Shown: positions 35,617 to 43,891 of the stretch, one piece after another
Numbering within the stretch: the stretch's first letter is position 1
How the letters are laid out: each line of letters starts with the position of its first letter
DNA from: Kitasatospora sp. NBC_00374
GTDB taxonomy: Bacteria > Actinomycetota > Actinomycetes > Streptomycetales > Streptomycetaceae
Assembly (NCBI RefSeq): GCF_041434935.1
Contig: NZ_CP107964.1
Coordinates: 2,046,001 to 2,110,000, forward strand
Reading direction: 5' to 3'
Length of the DNA: 64,000 bases
Program-made: the position numbers and the translations under genes
The notes under the pieces: model-generated
What the model was told of the DNA's origin: nothing
The model's database searches: none
The model's input: the letters and a program-made list of their open reading frames with translations, nothing else

Positions 35617-36586
35617 GGCCGTACTCCTCCTCCGCCTTCCAGAAGAACACAAAGCCGAGCACGAAGGCGAAGACGGCCCAGGCGACGGCGATCATCCACA
35701 CGTGGTTCGGGAGCGTCAGCCAGTGCGGCTGGGCCTCCCCTGCGGCGTTGAGGCCGCCGGGGTAGGCCTTCGGGCTGAAGCTCTCCGGCATGAACGCGTA
35801 GCGCATCAGGTCCATGTAGACCGACGCCGGGTTGAGCTCGGTGATCGTCCGGACGAACGGGGGGTAGTTCGCGATCTGCGCCTGCACGCTGTACATCACG
35901 CCGGAGACGTACATCCAGGTACGGAGGATGAACGGCATCAGCTGGGAGATGTCCGAGGCCTTGGAACCGACCCGCGCCATCACCAGGGCGAGCCCGGTGT
36001 TGAAGCCGCACTGCAGCAGCAGCGCGGGGATGATCAGCAGCCAGGTGGGGCCGGGCGTGATGCCGCTCAGCAGGACGATCGCGACCAGCACGACCATCGA
36101 GATCAGCAGCTGCTGCAGCTGGATGACGGTGAACGCGACCGGCATCGACGCACGCGGGAAGTGCAGCGCCCGGATCAGCCCGAGGTTGTCGGAGATCGAG
36201 CGGGTGCCGGACTGGATGGCGCTCTGCGAGAACTGGAAGACGAAGACGCCGACGCACAGCCACGCGATGTAGACCGGCACCGTCTCCCGGCTCTTCAGGA
36301 TCACACCGAAGACCAGGTAGAACACGGCACAGTTCAGCAGTGGCGTGAGCACCTGCCAGACCTGGCCAAGCTTGGCGGTCGTGTACTGGGCCACCAGGCG
36401 CGCGGTGGCGAAGGCCACGATGAAGTGGCGCCGCGCCCACAGCTGCTTTACGTACTGGATCAGACCGGGCCGCTTGCCGCTCACCTCAAGGCCGTACTTG
36501 GCCGCGAGCTGCTTGGGGGTCAGACCCGCATCAGCCCCCACGGGAGTGGAGAGGCTCACGGAGTCACTCACTGTCGACACATTCAT
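35609..36586 (-). CDS. ABC-2 polysaccharide/teichoic-type exporter, permease subunit (TagG-like)
   Basis: This 325-residue membrane protein has a 60-residue cytosolic start, then six transmembrane segments in the ABC2_membrane pattern (TARLVAQYTTAKLGQVWQVL, LNCAVFYLVFGVILKSRETV, then LNPASVYMDLMRYAFMP before the last helix). The KLGQVWQVLTPLL block is typical of O-antigen and teichoic acid permeases. ATG 36586 has AAGG directly before it; GTG 36580, with better spacing, may be the real start. Its gene overlaps that of the ATPase subunit. Confidence 0.9.
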   Translation of the reverse strand: MNVSTVSDSVSLSTPVGADAGLTPKQLAAKYGLEVSGKRPGLIQYVKQLWARRHFIVAFATARLVAQYTTAKLGQVWQVLTPLLNCAVFYLVFGVILKSRETVPVYIAWLCVGVFVFQFSQSAIQSGTRSISDNLGLIRALHFPRASMPVAFTVIQLQQLLISMVVLVAIVLLSGITPGPTWLLIIPALLLQCGFNTGLALVMARVGSKASDISQLMPFILRTWMYVSGVMYSVQAQIANYPPFVRTITELNPASVYMDLMRYAFMPESFSPKAYPGGLNAAGEAQPHWLTLPNHVWMIAVAWAVFAFVLGFVFFWKAEEEYGRG

Positions 36587-36701
36587 CCTTCATGGATCAG
36601 GACGCCGGCTCGCCCCCGGGGGAACGATGGGGAACCGGGCGGACCCTCTGGGATCACGGGGGATATTCCGGCCGGCAGCAGGGGGCTGCCGGCTGCTGCG
36701 A

Positions 36702-37592
36702 TCAGATGACTGGCGGTCTGCCCAACCTGGTCAATCGCCATACAGTACGCCATCGCATCGGACGGCGAGGCCCGCAGGGTTCCCGCCATCCGGCCCGGAA
36801 CCCGCCCACCCAGGCCTTGACCGCGTCACCGGACGGACGGCGGGCCAGCGTGAGCAGGAACCAGGTTCCCAAGTAGAGAGGCACCAGCAGCGCCGGAAGG
36901 TTCCGTCGGGCCAGCCAGACCCGGTTGCGGGCGACGTTGTGCAGGTACGTGGCGTGCCGGCCCGGCGAGGTCGTCGGGTGGTGCAGCACGATGTCCGCGC
37001 GGTAGTCGATCGACCAGCCGGCGTCCAGGGCGCGCCAGGCCAGGTCGGTCTCCTCGTGCGCGTAGAAGAAGTCCGCCGGCAGCTGGCCCGCCGTGCTGAA
37101 CACCTCGCTGCGCACAGCGCTCGCACCGCCGAGGAAGGTGGTCACCGGGGAGGAGTGCAGCGGGTCGCTGGCGCGCAGCCGGGGGACGTGGCGGCGCTGG
37201 GTGACCCCGGTGTCCGGGTCGGCGATCCGGAACGAGACGATGCCCAGCTTCGGGTCGGCCGTGAAGGCCTCCCGCAGCAGCCGGGCCGAGTCCTGCAGCG
37301 GCAGCGAGCCGTCGTCGTCCAGGAAGAGCACGGCGTCGACGTCCCGCCCGTCCTGGCCGAACAGCTCGATACCGACGTTGCGCCCGCCCGGGATGCCCAG
37401 GTTCTCGGGCAGCTCGACGCTGCGCACACCCTCCGGCAGCGGCGGCAGGGGAGCGCCGTTGCCGACCACGGCGAGCTCGACCTCGGGGCCCTGCTGGGCC
37501 CGGACCGAGTCGATCAGCGCGTTCAGCTCCGCCGGGCGGTTGCCCATGGTGATGATGACGGCGCCCAGCCGGAAGCCGTCCGCCGCCGTCAT
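36702..37592 (-). CDS. GT2-family glycosyltransferase
   Basis: This 296-residue GT-A enzyme has the N-terminal donor-binding start LGAVIITMGNRPAELNALID, NLGIPGGRNVGIELFG and the metal-binding VLFLDDDGSLPLQDSARLL. TTFLGGASAVRSEVF and FFYAHEETDLAWRALDAGW supply the acceptor and base residues typical of rhamnosyl/galactofuranosyl-type GT2 enzymes. A hydrophobic segment near the end (LLVPLYLGTWFLLTLA) may dock it to the membrane. ATG 37592 overlaps the stop of the CDP-alcohol transferase by four bases. It probably adds the sugar to the lipid or polymer made by this operon. Confidence 0.9.
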   Translation of the reverse strand: MTAADGFRLGAVIITMGNRPAELNALIDSVRAQQGPEVELAVVGNGAPLPPLPEGVRSVELPENLGIPGGRNVGIELFGQDGRDVDAVLFLDDDGSLPLQDSARLLREAFTADPKLGIVSFRIADPDTGVTQRRHVPRLRASDPLHSSPVTTFLGGASAVRSEVFSTAGQLPADFFYAHEETDLAWRALDAGWSIDYRADIVLHHPTTSPGRHATYLHNVARNRVWLARRNLPALLVPLYLGTWFLLTLARRPSGDAVKAWVGGFRAGWREPCGPRRPMRWRTVWRLTRLGRPPVI

Positions 37593-38443
37593 CGGAGCCT
37601 GCTGGACAGGACGATGCTGAGCAGGTGCAGGACCGTCTGCAGCATGGCGATGGCGGCCAGCACGACCACCGCGAGGCGGGTGAAGAACAGCCCGCCCTGC
37701 ACCGCGTCGGCGATACCGGCGGCCAGGATGAACAGCGAGGCCTCGACGGCGCCGACCAGGCGGTGGAACTTCAGCAGCGAGGCGGCCCGGCGGGCCTTGG
37801 CCACCGCGGTCGAGCGCGGCACCGAGGCGCTGTCCTCGACGGCCGTCAGGCCGCTGCGGGCCCGGGCCACGTCGACCAGGTCGGTCTCCGACTTGATCAG
37901 GATCGCGCCGAGCGCGGCGAGGGTGCCGAGGAAGGCCCACTCCCACTGGGAGGCGGAGCCCTCCTGGTGGAACAGGTCGGCGGCGCGCAGACCGAGGCCG
38001 GTGAGCAGCGCGGCCTCGGACATGTAGTGGCCGACCCGGTCCAGGTAGACACCGGTCAGCGAGGTCTGCCGGCGCCAGCGGGCCACCTCGCCGTCGACGC
38101 AGTCGAGCAGCAGGTAGATCTGGATCAGCAGGGCGCCGAGGACGGCTCCGGTGATCCCGGGCACCAGCAGCGCGGCGCCGGCCAGGATGCCGGTGAGCAT
38201 CATCAGGTAGGTCAGGCCGTTGGGCGTGATCACCGTCATGGTGGACAGGATCCGGGTGATCCGCAGCGAGATCTTCCGCATGTAGAGGCGGCCCGCCCAG
38301 TGCTCGGCGCTGCGGCGCTGGAGCATGCCCTCCGGGTGGATGACGGCCCGCAGCTCCTCGATCGAGGGGCGGACCGTGAGGTCGACCGCGGGCTGTTCGG
38401 CCGGGGTGCCGGCGGTGCGGTCAGCTGTTGACGGCTTGGACAT
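37589..38443 (-). CDS. CDP-alcohol phosphatidyltransferase-family membrane enzyme
   Basis: This 284-residue enzyme transfers a phospho-alcohol from a CDP-activated donor. The family motif reads DCVDGEVARWRRQTSLTGVY then LDRVGH. It keeps D-xx-DG-xx-AR, G and the third Asp, but has His where the fourth Asp, the usual catalytic base, is expected. Membrane segments flank the motif (NGLTYLMMLTGILAGAALLV, AVLGALLIQIYLLLD, and two near the C-terminus). ATG 38443 is chosen, overlapping the upstream gene by 23 bases; an earlier start at 38494 would overlap by 74. It sits between a glycerol-1-phosphate dehydrogenase-like gene and a glycosyltransferase, suggesting that the upstream enzymes supply its CDP substrate. 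Confidence 0.88.
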   Translation of the reverse strand: MSKPSTADRTAGTPAEQPAVDLTVRPSIEELRAVIHPEGMLQRRSAEHWAGRLYMRKISLRITRILSTMTVITPNGLTYLMMLTGILAGAALLVPGITGAVLGALLIQIYLLLDCVDGEVARWRRQTSLTGVYLDRVGHYMSEAALLTGLGLRAADLFHQEGSASQWEWAFLGTLAALGAILIKSETDLVDVARARSGLTAVEDSASVPRSTAVAKARRAASLLKFHRLVGAVEASLFILAAGIADAVQGGLFFTRLAVVVLAAIAMLQTVLHLLSIVLSSRLR

Positions 38444-39482
38444 AGTCGGCGTACGCGTCCCTGATGTCTGATGGGGAGAGGTCGAGGTGCTCAAGGATGG
38501 TGAAGCGGCCCGGACGGGTGTTCGGAGCGTAGTGCACCGCTTCGGTGAACTCCGCCCCGGTGAAGCCGATCTCGTCCGCGGTCACCGGCAGGCCGTGGCT
38601 CCGCAGGCGGTCCACGACCAGGCCGGTCAGCTCGCGCTCGCCCCGCAGGAAGCAGGCGAAGGCCGCACCGAGGCCGACCTGCTCGCCGTGCTGGGCGGAA
38701 CGCTTGGGATACAGCACGTCCAGGGCGTGCGAGATCTCGTGGCAGGCCCCCGAGGAGGGCCGGGTGCTGCCAGCGATGTTCATCGCGATGCCGGACAGTA
38801 CCAGGGCTTCCGCGAGGGCCGTCAGGAGGTCCTGGTCCTTCAGGCTGCCGGGGTGCCGCAGCAGGTTCTCGCCCGCCGCGCGGGCCATCGCGACCGCCAG
38901 TCCGTCCACCGGTTCGCCGGTCACGGCGTTGGACAGCTCCCAGTCGGCGCAGGCCGAGATGTTGGAGATGACGTCGCCGATGCCGGAGGCCACGAAGCGC
39001 GGCGGAGCCTGCCGGATCACGTCCAGGTCGACCACGATGCCGATCGGGCTCGGCACTCCGTAGGAGCCGCGGCCCGCGTCGTTGTCGAGGGTCGAGACGG
39101 GCGAGCAGATGCCGTCGTGCGCGAGGTTGGTGGCCACCGCGACCAGCGGCAGGCCGACCCGGGCGGCCGCGTACTTGGCGACGTCGATGATCTTCCCGCC
39201 GCCGAGGCCGACGATGGCGTCGTAGTGCCCGGCCCGCATCTCGTCCGCCAGCCGTACGGCGCTGTCGAGCGTGCCGTCCGGCACCTGGTACCAGTCGGCG
39301 CCCGGCAGCAGCGGCTCCAGCCGCTCGCGGAGCACCGCGCCGGAGCCGTTGCTGATCGCCACCGCTATCCGGCCGGAGGTGGACAGCCGCTGGTCGGCGA
39401 GGATCCCGCCGAGCGCATCCAGGGCCGCCGACCGGATCTCGACGAAGACCGGCGAGGGCACCAGGCGGGTCAGTACTGGCAC
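38421..39482 (-). CDS. sn-Glycerol-1-phosphate dehydrogenase-like (AraM/EgsA) enzyme
   Basis: This 353-residue member of the iron/zinc polyol dehydrogenase superfamily has the nucleotide loop DAIVGLGGGKIIDVAKYAA, the family block VAVATNLAHDGICSPVSTLD, and the metal-ligand region SGACHEISHALDVLYPKRSA with further His in QHGEQVGLG. The TNLAHDG..SP block is typical of glycerol-1-phosphate dehydrogenases of archaea and of Bacillus AraM, which reduce DHAP to sn-glycerol-1-phosphate, the mirror form of the usual bacterial glycerol-3-phosphate. GTG 39482 overlaps the nucleotidyltransferase stop by 13 bases. Its product could be activated by that enzyme. Confidence 0.85.
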   Translation of the reverse strand: MPVLTRLVPSPVFVEIRSAALDALGGILADQRLSTSGRIAVAISNGSGAVLRERLEPLLPGADWYQVPDGTLDSAVRLADEMRAGHYDAIVGLGGGKIIDVAKYAAARVGLPLVAVATNLAHDGICSPVSTLDNDAGRGSYGVPSPIGIVVDLDVIRQAPPRFVASGIGDVISNISACADWELSNAVTGEPVDGLAVAMARAAGENLLRHPGSLKDQDLLTALAEALVLSGIAMNIAGSTRPSSGACHEISHALDVLYPKRSAQHGEQVGLGAAFACFLRGERELTGLVVDRLRSHGLPVTADEIGFTGAEFTEAVHYAPNTRPGRFTILEHLDLSPSDIRDAYADYVQAVNS

Positions 39483-40225
39483 GCGATCTCCCGCGCCCTG
39501 GCCAGGTCGTCGTGGTTGTCGACCTCGACCCAGGAGACCTCGCCGATCGGCTGGACGTCGATCCGCAGGCCGCGGTCGACCATCTCCTGGTAGCCGTCCT
39601 CGTAGTACAGCTGCGGGTCGCGCTCGAAGGTGGCGCGCAGCGCGTCGCTCAGGTCCTCGGCGGCGGAGGGGTTGATGACCGTGACGCCGATGTACTCGCC
39701 GGTGGCCTCGACGGGCTCCATCAGCTTGGTGATCCGCCGCATGCCCGCGGCCGGGTCGACGACGACCTTCATCTCCTCGTCGGCGAGCTTCTTCACCGTG
39801 TCGAGGGCGAGCAGGATGCCGGGGGCGCTGCCCTCCTTGATCAGGCGGGCGTTGCCGTCCAGCATGGTGCGCTGCACCGAGGCCGGGTGGACGGTGTCGC
39901 CGTTGGCCAGCAGCAGGCCCTCGGCGAAGAGGTCGCGGGCGCACCAGAGCGAGTAGGCGTTGTTCCACTCCTCGGCCTTGTCGTTCTCGACCAGGGTGAG
40001 CCGGACGCCGTACTTCTGCTCCAGGGCGTCCTTGCGGTCGTAGACCGCCTCCTTGCGGTAGCCCACCACGATGGCGGCCTCGCGCAGGCCGACCTCGGCG
40101 AAGTTCCCGAGGGTGAGATCCAGCACGGTCCGCTCGCCGTCGACCGGCACCAGGGCCTTGGGCAGGGTGTCGGTGTACGGGCGGAGCCGGCGGCCCGCGC
40201 CGGCTGCCAGGACGAGGCCGATCAT
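39470..40225 (-). CDS. Nucleotidyltransferase (sugar/alcohol-phosphate cytidylyl- or nucleotidylyltransferase)
   Basis: This 251-residue GT-A-like nucleotidyltransferase has the signature LVLAAGAGRRLRPYTDTLPK with KALVPVDG, the Mg-binding GLLLANGDTVHP and WVEVDNHDDLARA at the end. The family includes inositol-1-phosphate cytidylyltransferase and glucose-1-phosphate enzymes. Inositol phosphate cytidylyltransferases are often paired or fused with CDP-alcohol transferases, as the order here also shows. It is the first gene of a five-enzyme plus exporter operon with overlaps throughout. CTP and glycerol-1-phosphate as substrates are an inference. Confidence 0.87.
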   Translation of the reverse strand: MIGLVLAAGAGRRLRPYTDTLPKALVPVDGERTVLDLTLGNFAEVGLREAAIVVGYRKEAVYDRKDALEQKYGVRLTLVENDKAEEWNNAYSLWCARDLFAEGLLLANGDTVHPASVQRTMLDGNARLIKEGSAPGILLALDTVKKLADEEMKVVVDPAAGMRRITKLMEPVEATGEYIGVTVINPSAAEDLSDALRATFERDPQLYYEDGYQEMVDRGLRIDVQPIGEVSWVEVDNHDDLARAREIACQY

Positions 40226-40928
40226 GCGGTGTCTCCTGATTCGTCGTGTGCTGCTGCGGCGTCAACGGACACCCACGTGCGGCTGCCCTCGGCGCACCCG
40301 GCCACCGCGGCGGGAGCGGGGAGCACGGCCCGGCCCTGCTGCCCGGCGAGGCCTCGCACCAGCCCCCGGGACGGTGCCCCGGCGCCGCCCGGAGGCGGTA
40401 CACCGTGTCGTAGTGATGGTAGGCGACCGCGACGACCGGCCCGCACCCGGCCGGGACGGCTGTGAAGGCACGGTGAGGGCCGGGTGCGGCCGTCCGGGCG
40501 CGGCTCGGCGGCCGGAAAACCCGCAGGTGACGGCCTGGATCCGTGTGGATCATCATTCCGGACGACCCGCCTCCGCGACAAGGTCCCCGGCGGGGGCCGA
40601 GGAGCCGCGGACGGGCCGCGGGTTCCCTTGCACCCACCCCGCGGAATCGACCTGGTTTGCCAGAAGGTGAACGAACGGGCGACACACTCGATCAGCGCTC
40701 GAACAGTTTCACCATTCATCCATACCGGTACGGCCCGGTAACGGCCCACATGTGCGTCGGACCAGCACGGACAGTGAGCCATACGGCAGACTGGGGCCCC
40801 GACGCCCCTGGTGCTCCCCGGCGCTCCCGGGGACCGCCGGCGAGGCGCAGCCGACCACCGGACCGGGTGGACGGACCCGGGCCCGCACGCCCGGGTGGCG
40901 GCTCCGGTCCCCGCGCGAAAGGGGCCTC
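40226..40928. other. 703-base intergenic region, no supported gene
   Basis: Divergent region between the nucleotidyltransferase operon (leftwards) and idi (rightwards). Open frames on both strands overlap each other and resemble no protein. The stretch near 40670-40750 is less GC-rich (AGTTTCACCATTCATCC, TACCGGTACGG) and could hold promoters, but I see no clear element. Confidence 0.5.
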
Positions 40929-41543
40929 ATGCCCACGAGCCCATCGACCAGCAGGCCGGATCTCACCGCGGACGTCTCCGCCCGAGATCTGGGCACCGAC
41001 CCCGGGGCGGAGATCCTGCTGGAACTCGTGGACGACGAGGGCGTCACCACCGGCACCGCCGAGAAGCTCTGGGCACACCAGCAGCCCGGCCGGCTGCACC
41101 GGGCCTTCTCCGTCTTCCTCTTCGACCAGCAGGGACGGCTGCTGCTCCAGCGCAGGGCGCTCGGCAAGTACCACTCGCCCGGCGTGTGGTCGAACACCTG
41201 CTGCGGCCACCCCTACCCCGGCGAGCAGCCGTTCGTGGCCGCCGCCCGCCGGACCGCGGAGGAGCTCGGCGCCGCCCCCGCACTGCTGTGCGAGGCCGGG
41301 ACCGTCCGCTACGACCTGCCCGACGAGGCGTCCGGCCTGATCGAGCGCGAGTGGAACCACCTCTTCGTCGGCCTGGTCACCGCGGACCTGGACCCCGACC
41401 CGGACGAGGTCGACTCGACCCGCTTCGTCACGGCCCAGGAGCTCAAGGACCTGCAGGCCGAGAAGCCGTTCTCGGTGTGGTTCCGGACGGTGTTCGAGGC
41501 GGCGCTGCCCGGCATCCAGGAGATCGCCGGCCGCGACTGGTAG
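40929..41543 (+). CDS. idi: Isopentenyl-diphosphate delta-isomerase, type I
   Basis: This 204-residue Nudix-fold enzyme interconverts IPP and DMAPP. The active-site cysteine lies in WSNTCCGHPYPGEQP and the metal-binding region FVAAARRTAEELG follows. HRAFSVFLFDQQGRLLLQRR is the usual N-terminal strand block, and the acidic IEREWNHLFVGLV carries the catalytic glutamate. ATG 40929 has AAAGGGG upstream; the frame from 40752 before it is not family-like. Its position beyond the hopanoid and dxs genes fits isoprenoid precursor supply. Confidence 0.95.
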   Translation: MPTSPSTSRPDLTADVSARDLGTDPGAEILLELVDDEGVTTGTAEKLWAHQQPGRLHRAFSVFLFDQQGRLLLQRRALGKYHSPGVWSNTCCGHPYPGEQPFVAAARRTAEELGAAPALLCEAGTVRYDLPDEASGLIEREWNHLFVGLVTADLDPDPDEVDSTRFVTAQELKDLQAEKPFSVWFRTVFEAALPGIQEIAGRDW

Positions 41544-41569
41544 AGCCCCGCGCCCCGGGGACGGGAACC

Positions 41570-41603
41570 GGCGCCCGGCCGGTGCTCACACCGGCCAGGC
41601 GCC
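41570..41603. terminator. Bidirectional terminator between idi and the ATPase gene
   Basis: GGCGCC-c-GGCCGGTG pairs with CACCGGCC-a-GGCGCC around a ctca loop; it includes the stop codon region of the convergent gene. Confidence 0.75.
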
Positions 41604-42221
41604 GCCGTCCAGGGCGACCGCGTCCTGCTCCGGCGGATCGGCCGACGGCAGCGGGGCGGCCGGCAGCGGAGGCAGCGGCAGCGAGGCCCAGATGACCTTG
41701 CCGCCCTGCTCGGTCCGTTCCACGTCGCAGACCCCGCCGGCCTGCAGGGTGATGCTCTTGACCAGCAGCAGGCCCCGGCCGCCGAGCCGGCCCAGGTCGC
41801 TCTCCTGCGCCTTCGGCCGGTAGGGGTGGCCGTCCTCGACCGCGATCCGGACGTGCGACCCGTCGATCCTCAGCTCGGTGGTGACCTGCGGCGAGAGCGC
41901 CGCGGCATGGGTGACCGCGTTGCCGACGAGCTCGGAGACGATCAGCAGCAGGTCGTCGATCAGCTCCTGGTAGCGCTCCCCCGCCATGCCCTCGGCGAGC
42001 AGCCGGTCACGGACCGCGTGGCGGGTCCGGGGCACCGAGGCCTCACTGGTGGCCGCGGCGAAGCGCCACACCCCGGGGCACGGCTCCTGCTCCGGCCGCC
42101 GTCCGGTGACCGGGGTCGCGGCGGCTTCGGCCGGGGCGACCGCGGTACGGCGGGGTGGAAGCGGATCCTCGTCCTCGGTCGATCTGATCGAAGGCCCTGT
42201 CGCCTCGCTGGTCTGTTCCAC
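41586..42221 (-). CDS. Anti-sigma-factor-type serine kinase/ATP-binding protein (HATPase_c)
   Basis: This 211-residue cytosolic protein has a disordered first 60 residues, then a GHKL ATPase domain of the RsbW/SpoIIAB kind. It starts VPRTRHAVRDRLLAEG, with the N-box LLIVSELVGNAVTHA, the G1 box VRIAVEDGHPY and the G2 box GGRGLLLVKSI. Streptomycetes have dozens of these, often paired with BldG-like antagonists or PP2C phosphatases; none is adjacent here. GTG 42221 (EQTSEATGPS) is chosen, with GGGCGG upstream. It is convergent with idi. Confidence 0.85.
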   Translation of the reverse strand: MEQTSEATGPSIRSTEDEDPLPPRRTAVAPAEAAATPVTGRRPEQEPCPGVWRFAAATSEASVPRTRHAVRDRLLAEGMAGERYQELIDDLLLIVSELVGNAVTHAAALSPQVTTELRIDGSHVRIAVEDGHPYRPKAQESDLGRLGGRGLLLVKSITLQAGGVCDVERTEQGGKVIWASLPLPPLPAAPLPSADPPEQDAVALDGGAWPV

Positions 42222-42710
42222 GGTCAAGCCGCCCTTCGCACGGTGACGGGAGGCTCTGCCACCGACCGCAGCCAATGCCACCGGCGGCCTCTCGGGAATC
42301 GGGCGTTCCGCTCAAGGCTCCCTTGGTCCACAGAGGCTAGGAGACCAGCTGTCAGCGGCTGAAGCTAGGACTGGAACTAGGCGCGGGCTGAACTGTTCCG
42401 ACAGATTCTGAGTGCAAGGGGCACGATTTGATCCGATCCTGCCACTGATCGTGAAGGCGGCCCGGCGGGACCGGTCACGTCGACGGCGGCTTCTCGCCAC
42501 CCACGACGGCCTGCCCGGGACCGTCGAGGAGCGGTGATCGACACCTGCACCCCGGTCCACCTTGCGTCGGTCTGTCCGGATTCATCCCAACACGCCTCCG
42601 GAGGCCCCGCCGGACGACAGATATGCAGGTGAGAAGCGCTCCGCAGGCCTGGTAGTGTTCTCTCTGTCGCCGCGGGGCGAACGAAAGTGAAACCCGAGGC
42701 AACACACCCG
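42222..42710. other. 489-base region upstream of the ATPase gene and tRNA-Leu
   Basis: No gene is supported. The stretch 42340-42430 is richer in A/T than its surroundings (GAAGCTAGGACTGGAACTAG) and may hold the promoter of the leftward ATPase gene. The last 60 bases before 42711 should hold the tRNA promoter; TAGTGT near 42652 is a possible -10. Confidence 0.45.
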
Positions 42711-42795
42711 GTCCGGGTGGCGGAATGGCAGACGCGCTAGCTTGAGGTGCTAGTGCCCTTTATCGGGCGTGGGGGTTCAAGTCCCCCCTCGGACA
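42711..42795 (+). tRNA. tRNA-Leu (anticodon GAG)
   Basis: An 85-base type II tRNA. The acceptor arms GTCCGGG and CTCGGAC pair with one G-T. The anticodon stem-loop CTAGC-TTGAGGT-GCTAG gives GAG, reading CUC and CUU. A long variable arm follows (TGCCCTTTATCGGGCG), and the T-arm is GGGGGTTCAAGTCCCCC. CCA is not encoded. No rRNA or other tRNA is adjacent. Confidence 0.95.
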
Positions 42796-42824
42796 CAGAA
42801 TGCTTCGCCGGTTCACGGCGGAGG

Positions 42825-42860
42825 AAATGCGAGTCGGGAGAGATCCCGGCTCGCATTTTT
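42825..42860 (+). terminator. Intrinsic terminator of tRNA-Leu
   Basis: AAATGCGAGTCGGGA pairs fully (one wobble) with its complement around the loop gaga, followed by TTTTT. It lies 30 bases after the tRNA. Confidence 0.9.
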
Positions 42861-43025
42861 CGTTGCACGCGGTTCGTTGTACGCGGTCGCCGTCACCCCG
42901 GTCCAGGCACGTCCGCTCCGGGACCGGATCACCGCCTCGGGCCCCGACCCTGTCCGACCGACCCGCCACCGGCCCGCGGCGGACCTCTGGACAGCCCGGC
43001 CGGTCGTGGTCCAGGCTTCGTCCCC

Positions 43026-43838
43026 ATGACCGAGCCCGCCGTTGGCACCACCGTGAGCACGCGACTGATCGAGGCGACCGTCGCCACCGCCGAGGACATC
43101 GCCCGAGCGCTCCGGACCAGGCCCGACGCGACGGCTCGGATACCCGGGGCCGTGTGGTCCGTGGGCGAGGCGGCCGCCCACCTCGCCATGGCCAACCGGC
43201 TGATGGCGGACCTCGCCCGCGGCCTCGACCGCCCGTACGGCGACGGTACGCCCGCGAGCCTCGCGGCGGCCAACGCCGAATCGCTCGCCGCCGACCCCGA
43301 ACGCGACCCGCTCGTCCTCGCGGAGGCGATCGTCCAGCACACCCGCGACTTCGCCGAGGACGTCGCCGCCCGGCCCGGCACCCGGCCCGTCCTCACCCCG
43401 CTGGGGCCGATGGACCTGGCGACGCTGGCCTCCTACCTGCTCACCCACATGCTCGGGCACGGCTACGACCTGGCCCGCGCCCTCGGGCAGCCGCACATGA
43501 TCGACCGCGAACGCGTCGACCTGTCGCTCCCGTTCCTCCTCACCGCCATGCCCCGCGTCGTCGACACCCGGACCGCCGCCGGCCGCCACATCCGGTACGC
43601 GATCGGCGTGCGCGGCGGCAGGCTCTTCGGAGTCACCGTCGCCGACGGCGCGGTGACGGTCGATCAGCAGCCACCGCGGCGGCCCGACTGCACGATCGTC
43701 ACCGAGCCCGTCACCTTCTTCCTGATGGCCCTCGGGCGCCGCACCCCGCTGCAGGCCATCGCCCGGGGCGGGATCCTCGCCTGGGGGCGCAAGCCCTGGC
43801 TCGCGCCCGCCTTTCCGACGTTCTTCACGGCGCCGTGA
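43026..43838 (+). CDS. Maleylpyruvate isomerase-type mycothiol-dependent (MDMPI/DinB-like) protein with SCP2-like C-terminus
   Basis: This 270-residue protein has an N-terminal four-helix DinB-like domain with the metal-ligand positions seen in mycothiol-dependent enzymes (VWSVGEAAAHLAMANRLMAD; LLTHMLGHGYDLARALG) and a C-terminal alpha/beta domain of the sterol-carrier type (RYAIGVRGGRLFGVTVADGA, RPDCTIVTEPVTFFLMALGR). Actinomycetes have many such paralogues, most with unknown substrate; transfer to or from mycothiol is the general expectation. ATG 43026 is used; no clear Shine-Dalgarno precedes it. Confidence 0.8.
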   Translation: MTEPAVGTTVSTRLIEATVATAEDIARALRTRPDATARIPGAVWSVGEAAAHLAMANRLMADLARGLDRPYGDGTPASLAAANAESLAADPERDPLVLAEAIVQHTRDFAEDVAARPGTRPVLTPLGPMDLATLASYLLTHMLGHGYDLARALGQPHMIDRERVDLSLPFLLTAMPRVVDTRTAAGRHIRYAIGVRGGRLFGVTVADGAVTVDQQPPRRPDCTIVTEPVTFFLMALGRRTPLQAIARGGILAWGRKPWLAPAFPTFFTAP

Positions 43839-43891
43839 GTCGCCCCGGCCGGACTTCGCAGGACCGGCCGGCCGGCCCCGAGGGCTGACCG

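Noticed and set aside
40226..40928. Small proteins in the long gap before idi
   Set aside because: Open frames on both strands overlap each other, lack ribosome sites and have no recognisable sequence.
22909..41543. Hopanoid plus exporter region as a specialised-metabolite island
   Set aside because: Composition and gene order look like core streptomycete chromosome, and no mobility genes or assembly-line enzymes are present.
42711..42795. tRNA-Leu as an integration site
   Set aside because: No integrase, repeat of the tRNA 3' end or mobile cargo follows; a terminator and ordinary genes do.
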